Shown here piece after piece: positions 27,335 to 35,412 of a stretch of 64,000 nt of DNA (position 1 is its first letter; every line of letters begins with the position of its first letter). Source of the stretch: Stutzerimonas stutzeri (lineage in GTDB: Bacteria > Pseudomonadota > Gammaproteobacteria > Pseudomonadales > Pseudomonadaceae); the NCBI RefSeq assembly GCF_024451105.1, contig NZ_JANGEY010000001.1:124001-188000 (forward strand), read 5' to 3'. The notes under the pieces were generated by a model. It was not told the DNA's origin. It ran no database searches and worked only from the letters and a program-made list of their open reading frames with translations. Both the position numbers and the translations under genes were made by a program.

Positions 27335-27371
27335 CGCCCCCGCCGGCCGCGGAACGCCGCCGGCGGGGGCG
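27335..27371 (-). terminator. GC-rich hairpin after the HerA-like gene
   Basis: CGCCCCCGCCGG (27335-27346) pairs perfectly with CCGGCGGGGGCG (27360-27371) around a 13-base loop. It begins four bases after the minus-strand stop codon. No U-run follows. Confidence 0.55.
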
Positions 27372-27375
27372 CTGC

Positions 27376-28863
27376 TCAGCGCCGTTTGCCGCCGAGCAGC
27401 GAGCCCATCAGCCCGCGCACCAGCTCGCGGCCGAGCTGGTTGGCGGCCTGGCGCACCGCGCTCTTCATCGCCTGGCCGACCACCCCGCCGAGCAGCGTAC
27501 CGGCCAGGTCGCCCGGCGACGGGTCCTGCGCCGCCGGCTGGCCTCTGCCGCTCGGCGCGGGCGCCTCGGCCTGCACGGCGCGGGCCGTGAGCAGCTCGTA
27601 GGCCGACTCGCGGTCCACCGCCCGGTCGTAGCGCCCAGCCAGCGGCGAAGCGCGCACCAGCGCGGCGCGCTCGGCCGGGTCGAGCGGGCCGATGCGCGAC
27701 TGCGGCGGGGCGATGGCCACCCGCTGCACCATGGCCGGGGTGCCCTTGTCCTCCAAAGTGCCGACCAGCGCCTCGCCGATGCCCAGCTCGGTGAGCACGA
27801 CCAGGCTGTCGAAGGCCGGATTGGGCCGGAAGCCGTCGGCCACCGCGCGCAGGGCCTTCTGCTCGCGGGCGGTGAAGGCGCGCAGGCCGTGCTGGATGCG
27901 CAGGCCGAGCTGGGCGAGGATGTCGTCCGGCAGGTCGCCGGGCGACTGGGTGACGAAGTAGACGCCGACGCCCTTGGAACGGATCAGCCGCACCACCTGC
28001 TCGAGACGCTCCTGCAGCGCCTTCGGCGTGCCGGCGAACAGCAGGTGCGCCTCGTCGAAGAACAGCGCCAGCAGCGGCTGGTCGGCGTCGCCGCGCTCGG
28101 GCAGCTGCTCGAACAGCTCGGCGAGCAGCCAGAGCAGGAAGGTGGCGTAGACCTTGGGCGCCTCGTGCACCAGGCGGCTGGCGTCGAGCAGGTGGATGCG
28201 CCCGCGGCCGTCGGCCGCCGGCTGCAGCAGGTCCTCCAGCTGCAGCGCCGGCTCGCCGAACAGCGCCTCGGCGCCCTGCTGCTCCAGGGTCGCCAGCTTG
28301 CGCAGCAGCGCCTGGGCGGACGGCCCGGTGAACAGCGCGCGGTCCTCGCCGAGCAGTTCCGGATTGCCCTGCAGGTGGTTGAGCAGCGCCTTGAGGTCCT
28401 TGAGGTCGAGCAGCAGCAGGCCCTCGCGGTCGGCCACCCGGAAGGCGGCGTAGAGGGCGGCCTGCTGGCTGTCGGTGAGTTCCAGCAGGGCGCCGAGCAG
28501 CAGCGGGCCCATCTCGCTGAGGGTGGTGCGCAGCGGGTGGCCGCTCTGCCCGGCGACGTCCCACAGGGTCACCGGGTAGGCCTGCGGCCGGTGGCCGAGC
28601 CAGGGCATGGCGGCGATGCGTTCGGCGATCTTGCCCTGCGGCGCGCCGGCGGCGCCGAGGCCGCACAGGTCGCCCTTGATGTCGGCGGCGAACACCGCGA
28701 CACCGGCGTCGCTGAACAGCTCGGCGAGGCGCTGCAGGGTGACGGTCTTGCCGGTGCCGGTGGCGCCGGCGATCAGGCCGTGGCGGTTGGCCAGGCGCAG
28801 CGCCTGGCCGACGGGCTGCCCGGCCGGGTCGGCGCCGAGCAGCAGTTGACGATTCTCCGACAT
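27376..28863 (-). CDS. HerA-like ATPase (DUF853, YjgR type)
   Basis: 495 residues. Walker A GATGTGKTVTLQRLAELF lies near residues 33-50. Walker B LLALFFDEAHLLFAGTP is followed by VGVYFVTQSPGDLPDDILAQ, the sensor region of FtsK/HerA helicases. The C-terminus is Gly-rich and basic (GLMGSLLGGKRR). The family is annotated as HerA-helicase-like, but no nuclease partner (NurA) is nearby, so a role in DNA processing is only family inference. It lies upstream of the aminotransferase in the same direction. Confidence 0.85.
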   Translation of the reverse strand: MSENRQLLLGADPAGQPVGQALRLANRHGLIAGATGTGKTVTLQRLAELFSDAGVAVFAADIKGDLCGLGAAGAPQGKIAERIAAMPWLGHRPQAYPVTLWDVAGQSGHPLRTTLSEMGPLLLGALLELTDSQQAALYAAFRVADREGLLLLDLKDLKALLNHLQGNPELLGEDRALFTGPSAQALLRKLATLEQQGAEALFGEPALQLEDLLQPAADGRGRIHLLDASRLVHEAPKVYATFLLWLLAELFEQLPERGDADQPLLALFFDEAHLLFAGTPKALQERLEQVVRLIRSKGVGVYFVTQSPGDLPDDILAQLGLRIQHGLRAFTAREQKALRAVADGFRPNPAFDSLVVLTELGIGEALVGTLEDKGTPAMVQRVAIAPPQSRIGPLDPAERAALVRASPLAGRYDRAVDRESAYELLTARAVQAEAPAPSGRGQPAAQDPSPGDLAGTLLGGVVGQAMKSAVRQAANQLGRELVRGLMGSLLGGKRR

Positions 28864-28941
28864 GCTTCCTTTCTCCGCGGGTGTTGGCGCTCGCGACCGC
28901 CACCACCCCGCGGGCGACCGGCCGCTCCTGCCGGTCGTGGT

Positions 28942-29364
28942 TCAGTCGTTCGGCTTGCCCTTGTCGTGCTGGGCGAACTCCTTGACCGCGCGCAGCACGT
29001 CGTGACGGCTGATCAGGCCGACCAGACGCTCGCCCTCCAGCACCGGCAGGCGGCGGCGGTGGCCGCGCAGGAAGGTTTCCGCGGCCTGGATGACGTCGTC
29101 GTCGGCGGCGATGGTATCCACCGCCGCCGTCATGTAGTTGCCGACCGTGCCGTGGGCGTCCTCGAAATAGGCCCCGGAGAGGATCGCTCGCAGGCAGTCG
29201 CTCTCCGACAGCATGCCGATCAGGTAGCCCTCGGAGTCCACCACCGGCGCACTGGCGATGGTGTGTTCGAGCAGACGGTTGATCGCGGTGAACAGGTCCA
29301 TTTCCGGGCGGAAGGTCACCAGGTGACGGGTCATGTAGTCGCGCACCTTGATCGACTTGAGCAT
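28942..29364 (-). CDS. Two-CBS-domain protein
   Basis: 140 residues from the ATG at 29364 with AAGGAG eight bases upstream. Two CBS repeats are seen: VRDYMTRHLVTFRPEMDLFT with GYLIGMLSESDCLRAIL, and VGNYMTAAVDTIAADDDVIQ with ERLVGLISRHDVLRAVKEFA. CBS pairs bind adenine nucleotides and act as sensors or regulators. It has no attached effector domain, so it works in trans on an unknown partner. PurU lies upstream in the same direction. Confidence 0.9.
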   Translation of the reverse strand: MLKSIKVRDYMTRHLVTFRPEMDLFTAINRLLEHTIASAPVVDSEGYLIGMLSESDCLRAILSGAYFEDAHGTVGNYMTAAVDTIAADDDVIQAAETFLRGHRRRLPVLEGERLVGLISRHDVLRAVKEFAQHDKGKPND

Positions 29365-29479
29365 GGGCTTACTCCTTGATGTGAAACCTCGCATGTGTCC
29401 CTCCGGTGCAGACCTCGAGTCGGCGGGACGGGATCGCTACGTCGTCTCCGCGGCCCGGCCGACGGCCGCGCCGGATCGC

Positions 29480-30331
29480 TCAGTCGAAGACGACGGTCTT
29501 GTTGTCGTGCACCAGCACCCGGTCCTCCAAGTGATAGCGTAGTCCACGGGCCAGCACTCTCCGCTCCACGTCCTTGCCGATGCGCACCATGTCCTCGGCC
29601 TGCTGGCGATGGGTGACCCGCGCCACGTCCTGCTCGATGATCGGCCCGGCGTCGAGCTCCTCGGTGACGTAGTGGCAGGTGGCGCCGATCAGCTTGACGC
29701 CGCGCTTGGCCGCCTGGTGGTAGGGCTTGGCGCCGGCGAACGACGGCAGGAAGCTGTGGTGGATGTTGATCACCCGGCCGGCGTAGTCCTCGCACAGCGA
29801 GGGCGGCAGGATCTGCATGTAGCGCGCCAGCACCACGCAGTCGGCCTGGTGTTCGGCGATCAGCCGGCTGACCTCGGCGAAGGCCGGCGCCTTGTCCTTG
29901 GCATCGACCGGCACGTGGAAGTAGGGAATGCCGTGCCACTCGACCATGCTGCGCAGGTCGTCGTGGTTGGAGATCACGCAGGGGATCTCGCAGTCCAGCT
30001 CGCCGCTGTGCCAGCGGTGCAGCAGATCGGCCAGGCAGTGCGACTCGCGGCTGGCCATCAGCACCACGCGCTTCTTCACCGCCGAGTCGTACACCTGCCA
30101 GCGCATGCCGAACTCGCGGGCGATGGGCGCGAAGGCGTGGCGGAAGCCCTCGAGGTCGAACGGCAGCGAGTCGGCGCGGATTTCGTGGCGCATGAAGAAC
30201 CAGCCGTTGTCCAGATCCGAATGATGGCTCGCCTCGGTGATCCAGCCGTTGTAGGTGGCCAGCAGGTTGCTGACCTTGGCCACGATGCCGACGCGGTCGG
30301 GGCAGGCGATGACCAACCGGAAAGTACGCAT
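29480..30331 (-). CDS. purU: Formyltetrahydrofolate deformylase
   Basis: 283 residues from the ATG at 30331. The N-terminal ACT domain (TFRLVIACPDRVGIVAKVSN) is followed by the formyltransferase-like hydrolase domain with INIHHSFLPSFAGAKPYHQA and KLIGATCHYVTEELDAGPII, holding the catalytic Asn/His/Asp set. It releases formate from 10-formyl-THF to balance the one-carbon pool. It is divergent from mvaT, the same arrangement I recall from P. aeruginosa (purU1-mvaT-sbcB). It could also serve the sarcosine oxidase pathway at the left edge of the window. Confidence 0.93.
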   Translation of the reverse strand: MRTFRLVIACPDRVGIVAKVSNLLATYNGWITEASHHSDLDNGWFFMRHEIRADSLPFDLEGFRHAFAPIAREFGMRWQVYDSAVKKRVVLMASRESHCLADLLHRWHSGELDCEIPCVISNHDDLRSMVEWHGIPYFHVPVDAKDKAPAFAEVSRLIAEHQADCVVLARYMQILPPSLCEDYAGRVINIHHSFLPSFAGAKPYHQAAKRGVKLIGATCHYVTEELDAGPIIEQDVARVTHRQQAEDMVRIGKDVERRVLARGLRYHLEDRVLVHDNKTVVFD

Positions 30332-30485
30332 GGGGTGACTCCGCAAACTTCAAAAGGGGGCATTCTATCCAGCCGAACGGAAAACTACAGCCGCGCCGTT
30401 ATCGCCTGCCGCGCACCGCGACCAAGGCGGTGCCGGCAAGGAACTGCACGGACCGCGCGAAACAACTTTCCCGCTTCGACGAAAG

Positions 30486-30517
30486 CCTGTCCGGCACATC
30501 CGCCACTGCCGGACGGG
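30486..30517. other. Stem-loop in the purU-mvaT intergenic region
   Basis: CCTGTCCGGCA (30486-30496) pairs with TGCCGGACGGG (30507-30517), one G-U pair and a 10-base loop. It lies in the 382-base gap between divergent purU and mvaT, in its GC-rich half. It could be an attenuator, an operator or part of a small RNA; nothing decides between them. Confidence 0.35.
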
Positions 30518-30635
30518 CCGGATGCGCGGAGTTCTCCGCGACATCGCCGCTACGCCCTCGTCGCATATTCCCACCAACATGACGAGACTGCACAGGCGAT
30601 TTACCGCCAAATATTTCGGCGCCTTTCTGAAACTA

Positions 30636-30664
30636 TTTACTTGGCATTAAGCACTGCCTATCAT
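30636..30664 (+). promoter_or_regulatory. Sigma70-type promoter of mvaT
   Basis: TTTACT (30636-30641) and TATCAT (30659-30664) are separated by 17 bases, placing the start near 30671 and giving a 40-base leader. The surrounding 120 bases are AT-rich, unusual here, and may allow MvaT autoregulation. Confidence 0.6.
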
Positions 30665-30713
30665 CCATTCAACGCTGCACTTCCTGCAGACCTTTTGCCA
30701 AGGATAAAAGACC

Positions 30714-31100
30714 ATGTCCCTGATCAACGAATACCGCACGACCGAAGCTGCCATCAAGAAACTGCAGGACCGTCTGCAGGCCCTCCAGCAGGACGACAAA
30801 CTGCAGAAGGAACTGGAGTTCGAAACCCGACTGCGCGAACTGATGGCTGAATACGGCAAGGCCCTGCCGGATATCCTCGCCCTGCTCGACGCCGAAGGCA
30901 AAGTTGCCAAAGCCGGCCGCCCGCCCCGCGCCGAAAAGACCGAAGCGCCGACCAAGCGTACCCGCAAGGTCAAGCAGTACCAGAATCCGCACACCGGCGA
31001 AACCATCCAGACCAAGGGCGGCAACCACAAGACCCTGAAAGAGTGGAAGGCCACCTGGGGCAACGAAACCGTGGAAAGCTGGGCGACCATCCTCGACTGA
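30714..31100 (+). CDS. mvaT: H-NS-family xenogeneic silencer MvaT
   Basis: 128 residues. The N-terminal coiled coil (NEYRTTEAAIKKLQDRLQAL) is the oligomerisation region. The C-terminal DNA-binding region RKVKQYQNPHTGETIQTKGG followed by NHKTLKEWKATWG is the MvaT AT-pincer motif. Nucleoid protein that coats AT-rich DNA, represses horizontally acquired genes and shapes the chromosome. ATG with AAGGAT upstream. Position next to purU and sbcB matches the ancestral Pseudomonas locus. Confidence 0.95.
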   Translation: MSLINEYRTTEAAIKKLQDRLQALQQDDKLQKELEFETRLRELMAEYGKALPDILALLDAEGKVAKAGRPPRAEKTEAPTKRTRKVKQYQNPHTGETIQTKGGNHKTLKEWKATWGNETVESWATILD

Positions 31101-31125
31101 GGATTGCCGTTTCTCCGCACCCCAC

Positions 31126-31160
31126 ACGAACGAACGCCAGCACCGCTGGCGTTCGTTCGT
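31126..31160. terminator. Strong hairpin between mvaT and sbcB
   Basis: ACGAACGAACGCCAGC (31126-31141) pairs perfectly over 16 bases with GCTGGCGTTCGTTCGT (31145-31160), 3-base loop. It lies between convergent genes and serves both directions. Confidence 0.8.
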
Positions 31161-31172
31161 TACGCCCGGCCG

Positions 31173-32606
31173 TCAGGGCAGCGCATAGCGCCGGCGCAGC
31201 GTCTCGGCGTGGCTGCGCCAGGCCCCGAGCAGGGCCTGCTGGGCCGGAGAGCAGCTTGCCAGAAGTTCGCCCAAGGCCCGTTCGAACTCGTCCAGGGTAT
31301 TGGGCGCTCCGGCGCGCGGATCGCTCAGACGCAGCCGGCAGAACGCCTGCCAGCGCTGCTGTTCGCTCGCCGTCAGCGTATGCGGGAAGTTGCGCGCCCG
31401 ATAACGGAACAGCAACTCTTCGAGGCGCTCGTCGGCAAACAGTCCGTGCCGCTCGCCAAGACGCTCGGGGTCGCTTTCGCGGACCTGCAAACATAGTCCA
31501 CGGTCGCGGTCGCCAATGAAGCCGTCATAAAGTCGCTGCTCGGGATCCTCGCTGGCGGAAAAGCCGCCCTGCGCATAGATCGTCGGCAACTTGTCCTGCC
31601 ACACGGCTGCCTGCCGTTGCAGCAACTGCGCCTGGCGCATGCATCCCGACATATCCAGGCCGAGCCGCTGGCAATCTTCCTCGCGCAGAACCTTGAGCGG
31701 CGCCAGCACCGGACAGCGATTGATGTGCACCAGTTTCAACGGCACCGGCAATTCGCCATCGCCGAGTTCCGCATGCCGGGTGTATAGCCGCCCGGCCAGA
31801 ACTTCCGCCGGCAACTCCAGCAGCGGCGCGATATCGGCCTGCAGATCGCAGACGATCAGCGCATTGCGATTGTGCGGATGCCAGGCCAGCGGCAATACCA
31901 CGGCGAGGAAGTGCCGCTCTGCGGAAAAGCGCCCGGATATATGCACCAGCGGTTGCAGCAGGCGGATCTGCTCCAGCACCCGCTGCTTGCTGCGCAACCG
32001 ATAGCACCAGTCGTAAAGGCGCGGCTGCCGCTCGCGCAGCAGCCTGGCCAGGGCGATGGTCGCGCGCACGTCGGCCAGCGCGTCGTGGGCCTGACCATGC
32101 TCGATGCCGTTGGCCGCGGTCAGTCGCTCCAGCCTCAGGGTCACCCGGCCGTCCTCCTCCGGCCAGCAGAGGCCCTCAGGGCGCAGGGCGTAGGCGCTGC
32201 GCAGCAGGTCGATCAGGTCCCAGCGGCTGTTGCCGCCCTGCCATTCGCGGGCGTAGGGGTCGAAGAAGTTGCGGTACAGGCTGTAGCGGGTCACCTCGTC
32301 GTCGAAGCGCAGGCTGTTGTAGCCGGCCGTGCAGGTGCCCGGACGGGCCAGCTCGGCGTGCAGGCGAGTCATGAACTCGGCCTCGCCGAGTCCCTCGCGA
32401 GCCAGCCGCTCGGGAGCGATGCCGGTGATCAGGCAGGACTGCGGATGCGGCAGGATGTCGTCGCTGGGGCGGCAGTAGAGGTTGAGCGGCGTGCCGATTT
32501 CCGCGAGCGTCTCGTCGGTACGGATGCCGGCCACCTGCAGCGGTCGGTCGCAGCGCGGGTCGATGCCGGTGGTCTCGTAGTCGTACCAGAAGATGCTCGC
32601 GGTCAC
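31173..32606 (-). CDS. sbcB: Exodeoxyribonuclease I
   Basis: 477 residues from a GTG at 32606 with GGAG ten bases upstream. The DEDD exonuclease motif ExoI is IFWYDYETTGIDPRCDRPLQ. Later acidic residues occur in GYNSLRFDDEVTRYSLYRNF and GQAHDALADVRATIALARLL. Degrades single-stranded DNA 3' to 5' and helps in mismatch repair and recombination. Normal family length (about 475). Confidence 0.95.
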   Translation of the reverse strand: MTASIFWYDYETTGIDPRCDRPLQVAGIRTDETLAEIGTPLNLYCRPSDDILPHPQSCLITGIAPERLAREGLGEAEFMTRLHAELARPGTCTAGYNSLRFDDEVTRYSLYRNFFDPYAREWQGGNSRWDLIDLLRSAYALRPEGLCWPEEDGRVTLRLERLTAANGIEHGQAHDALADVRATIALARLLRERQPRLYDWCYRLRSKQRVLEQIRLLQPLVHISGRFSAERHFLAVVLPLAWHPHNRNALIVCDLQADIAPLLELPAEVLAGRLYTRHAELGDGELPVPLKLVHINRCPVLAPLKVLREEDCQRLGLDMSGCMRQAQLLQRQAAVWQDKLPTIYAQGGFSASEDPEQRLYDGFIGDRDRGLCLQVRESDPERLGERHGLFADERLEELLFRYRARNFPHTLTASEQQRWQAFCRLRLSDPRAGAPNTLDEFERALGELLASCSPAQQALLGAWRSHAETLRRRYALP

Positions 32607-32730
32607 GGGGGCGGCTCCAGTCGGGGGTGGCCGCGCAGTCTAGCGCGAATCTCCCGCCGACCGGGATCTCGCCGCCGCCGCGGGAAAGCCGACCTGCCGC
32701 GCAAATCCGCCTGGCGGCGTGCCGCCTTGC

Positions 32731-32759
32731 TTGTTGGCGTGGCGGCAAGCGTCTAGCAT
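32731..32759 (+). promoter_or_regulatory. Candidate promoter of the membrane-protein gene at 32795
   Basis: TTGTTG (32731-32736), 17-base spacer, TAGCAT (32754-32759). The -10 region CTAGCATCCCG is repeated exactly at 33633-33643 upstream of the RDD gene. Confidence 0.45.
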
Positions 32760-32794
32760 CCCGGCTCCTCGTCACGCCTCGCAAGGACCCTGGC

Positions 32795-33562
32795 ATGAGC
32801 AGCATTCCCACGCCCAATCCGTTCGCCCCGCCCAGCAGCGAGCTGCTGCAGCGGCCGGTCCCCGGAGCGGCGCCACCGAGCATCGAGGAAGCCCTCGCCC
32901 GCGGCTACGACTTCGCCATCGGCAGCCTGCTCGGCGAAGCCTGGCGCAACACCTGCGGCATCAAGTGGCCGATCGTCGCCGGTTTCCTGGCCTTCTATGC
33001 GCTGCTGTTCGTCACCGCCTTCATGCTGGCCTTCCTGCTGATCGCCGCCGGACTGCTCGGCCGCGACGGCCTGCTGGCCGGGCCGCTCGGGCAGTTGCTG
33101 CTCGCGGTGTCGGTCGGCGCGCTCACCTACCCGATCCTCGCCGGCATGCTGATGGTCGGCATCCGCCGGGCGGCCCGCCAGCCGGTCGATCCGGGCATGG
33201 TCTTCGGCTGCTTCGGCCAGGTCCTGCCGCTGGCCGTCACCGGGACGCTGGTCACGCTCTTCGTCTACCTGGGCTCGCTGCTGCTGATCCTCCCCGGCAT
33301 CTATCTGGGCGTCGCCTACCTGCTGGCCATGCCCCTGGTGGCCGAGCGCGGCCTGAGCCCCTGGCAGGCCATGCAGGCCTCGCGCCGGGCGATCGCCCAG
33401 CACTGGCTCAAGGTCTTCGGCCTGCTCCTGCTGCTCGGCCTGATCCTGCTGGCCAGCGCCCTGCCGCTGGGCATCGGCCTGATCTGGAGCCTGCCCTGGG
33501 CGGTCGCCGCCATCGGCGTGCTGTACCGGGAGATCTTCGGCGTGCTGCCGGCCGACGCCTGA
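32795..33562 (+). CDS. Multi-pass inner-membrane protein, BPSS1780-like
   Basis: 255 residues from the ATG at 32795 (MSSIPTPNPFAPP), chosen for AAGGAC upstream and the typical proline-rich start. Five or six hydrophobic helices follow, including WPIVAGFLAFYALLFVTAFM, LLLAVSVGALTYPILAGMLM and LLLLGLILLASALPLGIGLI. The layout matches a proteobacterial membrane family with unknown role. It opens the membrane/MoxR gene block but has its own promoter and a 106-base gap to the next gene. Confidence 0.78.
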   Translation: MSSIPTPNPFAPPSSELLQRPVPGAAPPSIEEALARGYDFAIGSLLGEAWRNTCGIKWPIVAGFLAFYALLFVTAFMLAFLLIAAGLLGRDGLLAGPLGQLLLAVSVGALTYPILAGMLMVGIRRAARQPVDPGMVFGCFGQVLPLAVTGTLVTLFVYLGSLLLILPGIYLGVAYLLAMPLVAERGLSPWQAMQASRRAIAQHWLKVFGLLLLLGLILLASALPLGIGLIWSLPWAVAAIGVLYREIFGVLPADA

Positions 33563-33609
33563 CCGGCGCAGGGCAGCCTCTGCCGCGCCATGCTCCCGGC
33601 CGCCGCCGG

Positions 33610-33639
33610 TTGCCTGGCGCCACGCTGGCTCGCTAGCAT
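33610..33639 (+). promoter_or_regulatory. Candidate promoter of the RDD/MoxR operon
   Basis: TTGCCT (33610-33615), 18-base spacer, TAGCAT (33634-33639), start expected near 33646. It shares an 11-base -10 region with the promoter at 32731-32759. Confidence 0.45.
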
Positions 33640-33668
33640 CCCGTATTTCCCGTCGAGTCGCGTCCGCC

Positions 33669-34376
33669 ATGCCGCCAGCCACCACCGTCAGCCCGCCGCT
33701 GGACACCCGCCTGCGGGTGGAAACCCCGGAAGGGGTGGACCTGCTGCTGTCGCCGGCCGGGCCGCTGGCCCGCGCGCGCGCCTTCGCCGTCGACCTCGCC
33801 CTGCGCGGCGCCCTGTCGCTGCTGGTCGTCGGTCTGCTCGGTCGGCTCGGCGAACTGGGCATCGGCCTCGGCCTGATCCTGCTGTTCCTGCTCAACTGGT
33901 GGTACATGGTGCTGTTCGAGGTGCTCAACCAGGGGCGCTCGCCAGGCAAGCAGCTGCTCGGCCTGCGCGTGGTGCACGAGGACGGCACTCCGGTGGGCTG
34001 GGGCGCCGCGCTGCTGCGCAACCTGCTGCGCTTCGTCGACATGCTCCCCGTCGGTTACTGCTGCGGCCTGCTGGCCAGCCTGGTCAGCCCGCGCTTCCAG
34101 CGCCTCGGCGATCTGGCCGCCGGCACCCTGGTGATCCACCAGCCGCGCCCGCCGGCAGCCGTGCCGGGCGAGCCGGTCGCACCGCTGCCGGCCCCCTTCG
34201 CGCTGAGCGCCGAGGAGCAGCGCGCCCTGCTGGCCTTCGACGAGCGCCAGCGCAGGCTGTCGCCGGCCCGCCGCGAGGAACTGGCCGGGCTGCTCGCCCC
34301 GCTCCTCGGCGTGCCGGCCGCCGAAGCCGCGCTGCGCCTGCAGCGCATCGCCGCCGGCCTCAGGGGTACACCATGA
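33669..34376 (+). CDS. RDD family membrane protein
   Basis: 235 residues. ARARAFAVDLALRG begins the RDD domain and FEVLNQGRSPGKQLLGLRVV is its conserved loop. Three hydrophobic helices are visible up to about residue 150, followed by a cytoplasmic tail (ALSAEEQRALLAFDERQRRL). The stop overlaps the next start (ATGA), so this gene starts the coupled series RDD-SpoIIM-DUF4129-DUF4350-MoxR-DUF58. RDD proteins are sometimes ion antiporters, but no transport function is shown here. Confidence 0.88.
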   Translation: MPPATTVSPPLDTRLRVETPEGVDLLLSPAGPLARARAFAVDLALRGALSLLVVGLLGRLGELGIGLGLILLFLLNWWYMVLFEVLNQGRSPGKQLLGLRVVHEDGTPVGWGAALLRNLLRFVDMLPVGYCCGLLASLVSPRFQRLGDLAAGTLVIHQPRPPAAVPGEPVAPLPAPFALSAEEQRALLAFDERQRRLSPARREELAGLLAPLLGVPAAEAALRLQRIAAGLRGTP

Positions 34377-35338
34377 AGCAGACGCAGTTCGAGAGCCGCC
34401 ACCGGGACGAATGGCTGGCGCTGGACGCGCAGCTCGCCCGCCTGGAAAAGGGCCGGCCGCTGGAAACCCCGCCCGCGGAGTTCGCCGCCGCCTACCGGCG
34501 CCTGTGCCAGCAACTGGCCCTGGCGGAGAGCCGCGCCTACGCACCGAGCCTGGTCGAGCGCCTGCAGCTGCTGGTGCTGCGCGCCCACCAGCAGCTCTAC
34601 CGTCCGCGGCGCGGCCTCGGCCCGCGCCTGCTCGGCTTCCTGCTCGGCGGTTTCCCGCGCCAGGTGCGCGCCGCCTGGCGCAGCATCCTCCTCGCCAGCC
34701 TGCTGTTCTACGGCAGCCTGCTGGGCATGGGCCTGCTGGCCTACCTGTTCCCCGAACTGATCTACAGCCTGATGTCGCCGCAGCAAGTGGCGAAGATGGA
34801 GCTGATGTACGACCCGGACACCAGCCGCCTGGGCCCCTGGGCCGGCCGCGGCAGCGGCGATGACTGGCTGATGTTCGGCTACTACATCATGAACAACATC
34901 GGCATCGCCTTTCAGACCTTCGCCGGCGGCCTGCTGCTCGGCCTCGGCTCGCTGTTCTTCCTGCTCTACAACGGCCTCCACATCGGCGCCATCGCCGGCC
35001 ACCTGCTGCGCATCGGCTACGAGGAAACCTTCCTCGGCTTCGTCGTCGGCCATGGCGCTTTCGAGCTGACTGCCATAACCTTCGCCGGCGCCGCCGGCCT
35101 GCAGCTCGGCGCCGCCCTGCTGATGCCCGGCCCGCGCAGCCGCCGTGCGGCGCTGCGCGGCGCGGCGCGCGGCTGCGTCGGCCTGCTCGCCGGGGTGATC
35201 GGCCTGCTGCTGATCGCCGCCTTCGTCGAGGCCTACTGGTCGTCGGTCGGCGCCTTTCCGGTGGCCGTCAAGTACGCGGTCGGCGCCGCGCTGTGGGCGC
35301 TGGTCGGCGCCTACTTCCTGCTCGGCGGGCGCCGCTGA
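34373..35338 (+). CDS. Stage II sporulation protein M-like membrane protein
   Basis: 321 residues, overlapping the previous gene by four bases. A soluble N-terminal part (DEWLALDAQLARLEKGRPLE) precedes several helices. IMNNIGIAFQTFAGGLLLGL and GHGAFELTAITFAGAAGLQL are SpoIIM-family signatures. In non-sporulating bacteria these proteins sit in MoxR/DUF58 clusters and probably form a membrane assembly with the RDD protein. Confidence 0.88.
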   Translation: MKQTQFESRHRDEWLALDAQLARLEKGRPLETPPAEFAAAYRRLCQQLALAESRAYAPSLVERLQLLVLRAHQQLYRPRRGLGPRLLGFLLGGFPRQVRAAWRSILLASLLFYGSLLGMGLLAYLFPELIYSLMSPQQVAKMELMYDPDTSRLGPWAGRGSGDDWLMFGYYIMNNIGIAFQTFAGGLLLGLGSLFFLLYNGLHIGAIAGHLLRIGYEETFLGFVVGHGAFELTAITFAGAAGLQLGAALLMPGPRSRRAALRGAARGCVGLLAGVIGLLLIAAFVEAYWSSVGAFPVAVKYAVGAALWALVGAYFLLGGRR

Positions 35339-35412
35339 ACGGGACGAATCGAGCCAACACAGGGAGCCGCCGTGACCACCGAAGCACTCGCCCACCCACC
35401 CCGGGGCCGCAC

